From assembly GCA_900554715.1 (NCBI GenBank), contig USIN01000050.1, positions 1-9,924 on the forward strand: a stretch of DNA of 9,924 nucleotides, written 5' to 3'. Positions 7,003 through 9,924 of this stretch are shown piece by piece (positions within the stretch are counted from its first letter, which is position 1; each line of letters opens with the position of its first letter). The notes under the pieces are model-generated. The model saw nothing but the letters and a program-made list of their open reading frames with translations. It was not told where the DNA came from and searched no databases. The translations under genes and the position numbers were made by a program. The DNA comes from an uncultured Bacteroidales bacterium (GTDB lineage: Bacteria > Bacteroidota > Bacteroidia > Bacteroidales > Muribaculaceae).

Positions 7003-7710
7003 ATGGAAGTAATTTACGAAGACAACCACATCATCGTCGTCAACAAACGGCCCGGCGAGATTGTCCAGGGCGACAAGACAGGCGACAAACCGCTCAGCGA
7101 GACCGTCAAGGAGTGGATAAAAGAGACGCATGCCAAACCGGGAAATGTCTTTCTCGGCGTCGTCCACCGTCTCGACCGCCCCGTCGGAGGCCTCGTCGTT
7201 TTCGCCAAGACATCCAAAGCGCTGACCCGCCTCAACGAGATGTTCCGCCGAGGCGACGTCCACAAGACCTACTGGGCCATCACCCGCAACCGACCTCCAC
7301 ACGACGAAGATCTGCTGACCCACTATATCACCACCGTCGAACGCAACAACAAATCATATGCATCGGCGACACCGAAGGCCGATGCCAAAGAGTCGCGGCT
7401 GAAATACCGTCTGCTCGCTTCGGGCGAACGATACCATCTCGTCGAAATCGATTTGCTCACCGGACGCAAACACCAGATCAGAGTGCAGATGAGCGCCATC
7501 GGCTGTCCGATACGCGGCGACCTGAAATACGGCGACAAACGCAGCAATCCCGACGGCAGCATATCGCTGATGGCACGTCATATCACATTCATCCATCCTG
7601 TCTCAGGCAAAGAAATAGATCTGACGGCGCCCGTTCCCGACGAACGCCTGTGGACCGAACTGGCCGCTGCCGCCCAAAGCCATACACAACCAACCGACAA
7701 CACATTATGA
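7003..7710 (+). CDS. RluA-family RNA pseudouridine synthase
   Basis: Isomerises specific uridines in rRNA or tRNA to pseudouridine. The 235 residues contain the catalytic-domain core only: an N-terminal ILYEDNHIIVVNK-type strand seen here as VIYEDNHIIVVNKRPG (3-18), the signature HRLDRPVGGLVVFAKT (55-70) with catalytic aspartate D58, and the RNA-binding/active-site segment GRKHQIRVQM (154-163) followed by IRGDLKYG (170-177). There is no N-terminal S4 RNA-binding domain, as in RluA and TruC rather than RluC/RluD. Which uridine it modifies cannot be told. The ATG at 7003 lies 10 bases past a strong hairpin, and I see no promoter between that hairpin and the gene. Its stop codon overlaps the fmt start by four bases (ATGA), which indicates translational coupling with fmt. 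Confidence 0.93.
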   Translation: MEVIYEDNHIIVVNKRPGEIVQGDKTGDKPLSETVKEWIKETHAKPGNVFLGVVHRLDRPVGGLVVFAKTSKALTRLNEMFRRGDVHKTYWAITRNRPPHDEDLLTHYITTVERNNKSYASATPKADAKESRLKYRLLASGERYHLVEIDLLTGRKHQIRVQMSAIGCPIRGDLKYGDKRSNPDGSISLMARHITFIHPVSGKEIDLTAPVPDERLWTELAAAAQSHTQPTDNTL

Positions 7711-8666
7711 CAAAAGAAGATCTCAGAATAGTTTTTTTCGGCACCCCCGAGTTTGCAGTAGAGAGCCTTGCAGCCCTCGTCGACAACGGCTATAACGTCT
7801 GTGCCGTCGTCACAATGCCTGACAAAATAGCCGGCCGCGGCCACAAACTGCTCTCTTCGCCCGTAAAGCAATATGCCCTCGAGCACGGCATCAAAGTGCT
7901 CCAGCCCGAGAAACTTAAAAACGAAGATTTTGTAGCTGAACTGCGTTCGCTCGCCGCCGACCTGTTTATCGTCATCGCCTTCAGGATGTTGCCGGAGGTC
8001 GTGTGGACGATGCCGCCGCTGGGCACCTTCAACCTCCACGCCTCGCTGCTGCCCCGCTTCCGCGGCGCGGCTCCCATCAACCGCGCCATCATGGCCGGCG
8101 AGACCGAGACCGGCGTGACGACATTCTTCCTCAAACACGAGATAGACACCGGCGACATCATCGACCGCGTGCGCGTCGACATCGGCCCCGACGAAGACGC
8201 CGGCAGCCTCCACGACCGCCTCATGGCGATAGGCGCACGCCTGACCCTCGACACCGTCGGCCACATCATCGCAGGTGACCTCAAGCCCATACCTCAGGAC
8301 AGTTTCAGCGACGAGACGCCGACAGCCGCGCCAAAAATCTTCAAAGACACCTGCCGCATCGACTGGTCACGCCCGGCCCGGGAAATACACAACCACGTCA
8401 GAGGTCTCTCGCCCTACCCCGCCGCATGGACCGACCTCGTCGACAGTGACGGCAGCCAGACGACGGCCAAAATTCTCAAAACACGCGTCACCGACACGAA
8501 CGGCAATCTCACGCCTGGCGAAATCGACTGCCACGACGGACAAATGTTTGTCGGCACCGGCTCGTCTGACATCGAAATACTGCGACTGCAGCCTGCCGGC
8601 AAAAAAGCGCTCGACACGGCCGACTTTCTGCGCGGTGCGAGACTCGACAAGCCTAAATTTGTATGA
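7707..8666 (+). CDS. fmt: Methionyl-tRNA formyltransferase
   Basis: Cytosolic enzyme that formylates methionyl-initiator tRNA with 10-formyltetrahydrofolate before translation starts. The 319 residues match the usual length of about 315. The N-terminal Rossmann domain opens with RIVFFGTPEFAV (7-18); the loop MPDKIAGRGHKLLSSPVK (37-54) is the tRNA-contact region. The catalytic residues known from the E. coli enzyme are present: N109 and H111 in TFNLHASLLPRFRGAAPI (107-124), and D147 in EIDTGD (145-150). The C-terminal OB-like domain carries the conserved HNHVRGLSPYPAAWT (228-242). The ATG at 7707 overlaps the stop codon of the pseudouridine synthase gene (ATGA), so the two are co-translated. 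The same frame is open upstream through all of that gene, but this start fits the family N-terminus, so the longer reading is rejected. Confidence 0.97.
   Translation: MTKEDLRIVFFGTPEFAVESLAALVDNGYNVCAVVTMPDKIAGRGHKLLSSPVKQYALEHGIKVLQPEKLKNEDFVAELRSLAADLFIVIAFRMLPEVVWTMPPLGTFNLHASLLPRFRGAAPINRAIMAGETETGVTTFFLKHEIDTGDIIDRVRVDIGPDEDAGSLHDRLMAIGARLTLDTVGHIIAGDLKPIPQDSFSDETPTAAPKIFKDTCRIDWSRPAREIHNHVRGLSPYPAAWTDLVDSDGSQTTAKILKTRVTDTNGNLTPGEIDCHDGQMFVGTGSSDIEILRLQPAGKKALDTADFLRGARLDKPKFV
8654..8661 (+). promoter_or_regulatory. Possible -7 box at the 3' end of fmt
   Basis: TAAATTTG matches the Bacteroidota -7 consensus TAnnTTTG and lies in the last codons of fmt, 84 bases before the start of the next gene. 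No TTTG is found at the expected 19-21 base spacing upstream. It could drive the small membrane protein and the lipoprotein behind it, but a single 8-base match is weak evidence. Confidence 0.3.
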
Positions 8667-8676
8667 TAAAACATCG

Positions 8677-8706
8677 AACTTAACATTAGTTATAAATGTT
8701 TAAGTT
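8677..8706 (+). terminator. A/T-rich hairpin after fmt
   Basis: AACTTAACATT (8677-8687) pairs with AATGTTTAAGTT (8695-8706), 11 bp with one bulged T around a 7-base loop. It starts 11 bases after the fmt stop codon. There is no T tract after it and the stem is A/T-rich, so it is a weak terminator at best; it could also be a leader hairpin of the next transcript if that starts at the box in the end of fmt. Confidence 0.4.
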
Positions 8707-8745
8707 ATACAACTCAGAATATACAACCCTTTAAATTCAATTATT

Positions 8746-9021
8746 ATGTATAACCCGGAAGACAACGAAAACCGTCCCGAAAGCAGCCGTGAACGCTACT
8801 CCATACAGCCGAGCAAGGCACAGAAAGCCATGCGTACAATCTTCGGCATCATCATGATCATCATCTATGTCGGCATGGGTGTGCTCCTCTTGATCAATTT
8901 CTTCAACTGGGATACATCGACCGGCATGAACATCGCACGTATCGTTGTCGGCATCGTGCTCATCATCTACGGCGTATGGCGCGCCTACCGCCAGTATGCC
9001 GGCATAGACTCAAGATACTGA
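8746..9021 (+). CDS. Small two-helix membrane protein of unknown function
   Basis: A 91-residue protein that I do not recognise by name. Residues 1-29 are charged and polar (MYNPEDNENRPESSRER, then a basic patch K24 to R30). Two hydrophobic helices follow, about 31-53 (TIFGIIMIIIYVGMGVLLLI region) and 62-79 (NIARIVVGIVLIIYGVW), joined by a short polar loop NWDTSTG. A short basic and aromatic tail, RAYRQYAGIDSRY, ends the protein. Positive charges before the first helix and after the second place both ends in the cytoplasm, with a small periplasmic loop. The ATG at 8746 sits in A/T-rich sequence without a Shine-Dalgarno site; codon use matches the neighbours, which supports a real gene. A PstS-like lipoprotein gene follows 42 bases after the stop codon with no clear promoter between, suggesting one transcript and a shared envelope role. 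Confidence 0.85.
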   Translation: MYNPEDNENRPESSRERYSIQPSKAQKAMRTIFGIIMIIIYVGMGVLLLINFFNWDTSTGMNIARIVVGIVLIIYGVWRAYRQYAGIDSRY

Positions 9022-9063
9022 CCCGCACACTGACATAAAACACATATAAGCTTCTACCGCATC

Positions 9064-9924
9064 ATGAAATACAAATTGTTACCGCTTGTCGGCAGCCTGA
9101 TTCTCGCAGTCGGGCTGACCGGCTGTCTCAAATATGAAAAGAAAGCCAATTCGTCGACAACAGGCACCACCACCATAGTCTGCGACGACACTTTCCGCAA
9201 CATCATGGAACAGGAAGTCGACGTCTTCGAGTATCAGTATCCCGACGCCCACATCCTCGCCCGTTATGCCACACAGGCCGAGGCCATCGACTCGCTCATG
9301 AGCCTCAACACCAAGACAATCGTCATCGGCCGCGACCTGACCAAAGAAGAGAAGAAATATCTCAAAGGACAGCGCAAAAACGTCAAATCGAGCAAAATTG
9401 CCGTTGACGCCATAGCTCTGATTGTCAACAAGGACAATCCGTGCAGCATGATGACGACCAAAGAGGTCGCCGACATACTCTCGGGTTCGTCGCGTTATTG
9501 GAACGACATCGAGCCGAGTGAACTCGGCGAGATTGCCATCATCTTCGACAACAAGAATTCGAGCCTCGTCAGCTATATGCGCGACTCGCTGCTCAACGGC
9601 GGCGAACTCGGCCCGAACGTCTACGCCCAGGGCTCTATCCCGGCGGTCTATGAGGCAGTCGAGAAAAATGTCAACGCCATCGGTGTTCTCGGCGTCAGCT
9701 GGATTACATCCGACATGAGTTCGGTCGAAATCACTCAGGAGGAACTCGCTCAGTCTGTCCTCTCTGACGCACCGATACAGGGCGCCACACTCAGCCAGAA
9801 CTTCAAGGTGCTGAAGCTCCGTCGCCCCGACGAAGTCACGGCCTACAAGCCTTATCAGGAGAATATCTTCAACGGCACCTACCCGCTCTTCCGCCAAATC
9901 TATATGATTACGCCGGGCGTTTCT
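9064..9924 (+). CDS. PstS-like solute-binding lipoprotein (3' truncated by window end)
   Basis: The frame is open for 287 codons from ATG 9064 to the last base of the window, so the C-terminus is missing. The N-terminus is a lipoprotein signal: MKYKLLPLVGSLILAVGLTGC with lipobox L18-T19-G20-C21. The mature part reads like the PBP-like/PstS_2 fold: a first strand TTIVCDDTFRNIMEQEVDVF, then YPDAHILARYATQAEAIDSL, VIGRDLTKEEKKYL, a hinge strand IAVDAIALIVNKDNP with MTTKEVADILSG, and NVNAIGVLGVSW. IALIVNKDNP followed by T-x-x-E-V-x-x-I-x-x-G is characteristic of phosphate-type binding proteins. The family's phosphate-loop motif (T-G-S-G type) is not visible after the first strand, so the ligand may not be phosphate. 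No ABC permease or ATPase gene is in view. It probably sits in the envelope facing the periplasm. Confident of fold and lipoprotein status, not of ligand. Confidence 0.87.
   Translation, partial: MKYKLLPLVGSLILAVGLTGCLKYEKKANSSTTGTTTIVCDDTFRNIMEQEVDVFEYQYPDAHILARYATQAEAIDSLMSLNTKTIVIGRDLTKEEKKYLKGQRKNVKSSKIAVDAIALIVNKDNPCSMMTTKEVADILSGSSRYWNDIEPSELGEIAIIFDNKNSSLVSYMRDSLLNGGELGPNVYAQGSIPAVYEAVEKNVNAIGVLGVSWITSDMSSVEITQEELAQSVLSDAPIQGATLSQNFKVLKLRRPDEVTAYKPYQENIFNGTYPLFRQIYMITPGVS

Noticed and set aside
6981..8666. A single 561-codon frame running through the pseudouridine synthase region into fmt, suggesting a fusion protein
   Set aside because: The first 242 codons are rich in R, Q, P and H and make no sense as protein, while the other frame encodes a complete RluA-family enzyme. 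fmt starts properly at ATG 7707.
8746..9021. Small membrane protein as a toxin of a toxin-antitoxin pair or a holin
   Set aside because: No antitoxin-like partner or phage gene is nearby, and its size, charged N-terminus and gene neighbour fit an ordinary envelope protein.
9079..9897. A 272-codon minus-strand open frame near the right end
   Set aside because: It mirrors the PstS-like lipoprotein gene, whose plus-strand frame has a proper lipobox and family motifs and is open through the window end.

Overview
All genes in this 9.9-kb window lie on the plus strand. It reads as a piece of Bacteroidota chromosome, most likely order Bacteroidales and, as a best guess, family Muribaculaceae. The reasons are two protein C-termini that look like type IX secretion (T9SS) sorting domains, promoters of the Bacteroidota form TTTG-N19-TAnnTTTG, start codons with no Shine-Dalgarno sequence but A-rich surroundings, and GC-rich, C-ending codons (gac, cgc, gtc, aac, tcg) in every gene. 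The family-level placement is an inference from composition and gene content.

Layout. (1) 3-113: the last 36 codons of an exported protein with a T9SS-type C-terminus, followed by a strong hairpin terminator at 140-179. (2) 206-2314: an exported subtilisin-like (S8) serine protease with intact catalytic residues, a large insert and its own T9SS-type tail. Its promoter match overlaps both the terminator and the apparent TTG start codon. (3) 2368-3201 cdsA (CDP-diacylglycerol synthase), then, 26 bases later, 3228-5039, an exported family 9 glycoside hydrolase. The two are probably co-transcribed. (4) 5189-6940: an alpha-phosphohexomutase (phosphoglucomutase/phosphomannomutase) behind a textbook promoter. 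(5) 7003-7710, an RluA-family pseudouridine synthase, overlapping by 4 bases with fmt (7707-8666), methionyl-tRNA formyltransferase. A 14-bp hairpin sits just before this pair. (6) 8746-9021: a small two-helix membrane protein, followed by a PstS-like solute-binding lipoprotein (9064 to the window end, truncated).

The window combines housekeeping functions (phospholipid synthesis, sugar-phosphate interconversion, tRNA/rRNA modification, initiator tRNA formylation) with surface or secreted functions (protease, beta-glucanase, solute-binding lipoprotein). The GH9 enzyme and the phosphohexomutase could both serve glucan use (extracellular cleavage, then glucose-phosphate interconversion), but nothing in the sequence ties them together, and there is no SusC/SusD pair here.

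I see no tRNA, rRNA, CRISPR array, insertion sequence, phage gene or defence system, and no intergenic gap above about 150 bases. I do not find a clear previously undescribed system. The points most worth a second look are the promoter/start-codon conflict of the S8 protease, the unusual S8 insert and histidine motif, the hairpin just before the pseudouridine synthase, and the small membrane protein paired with a PstS-like lipoprotein.
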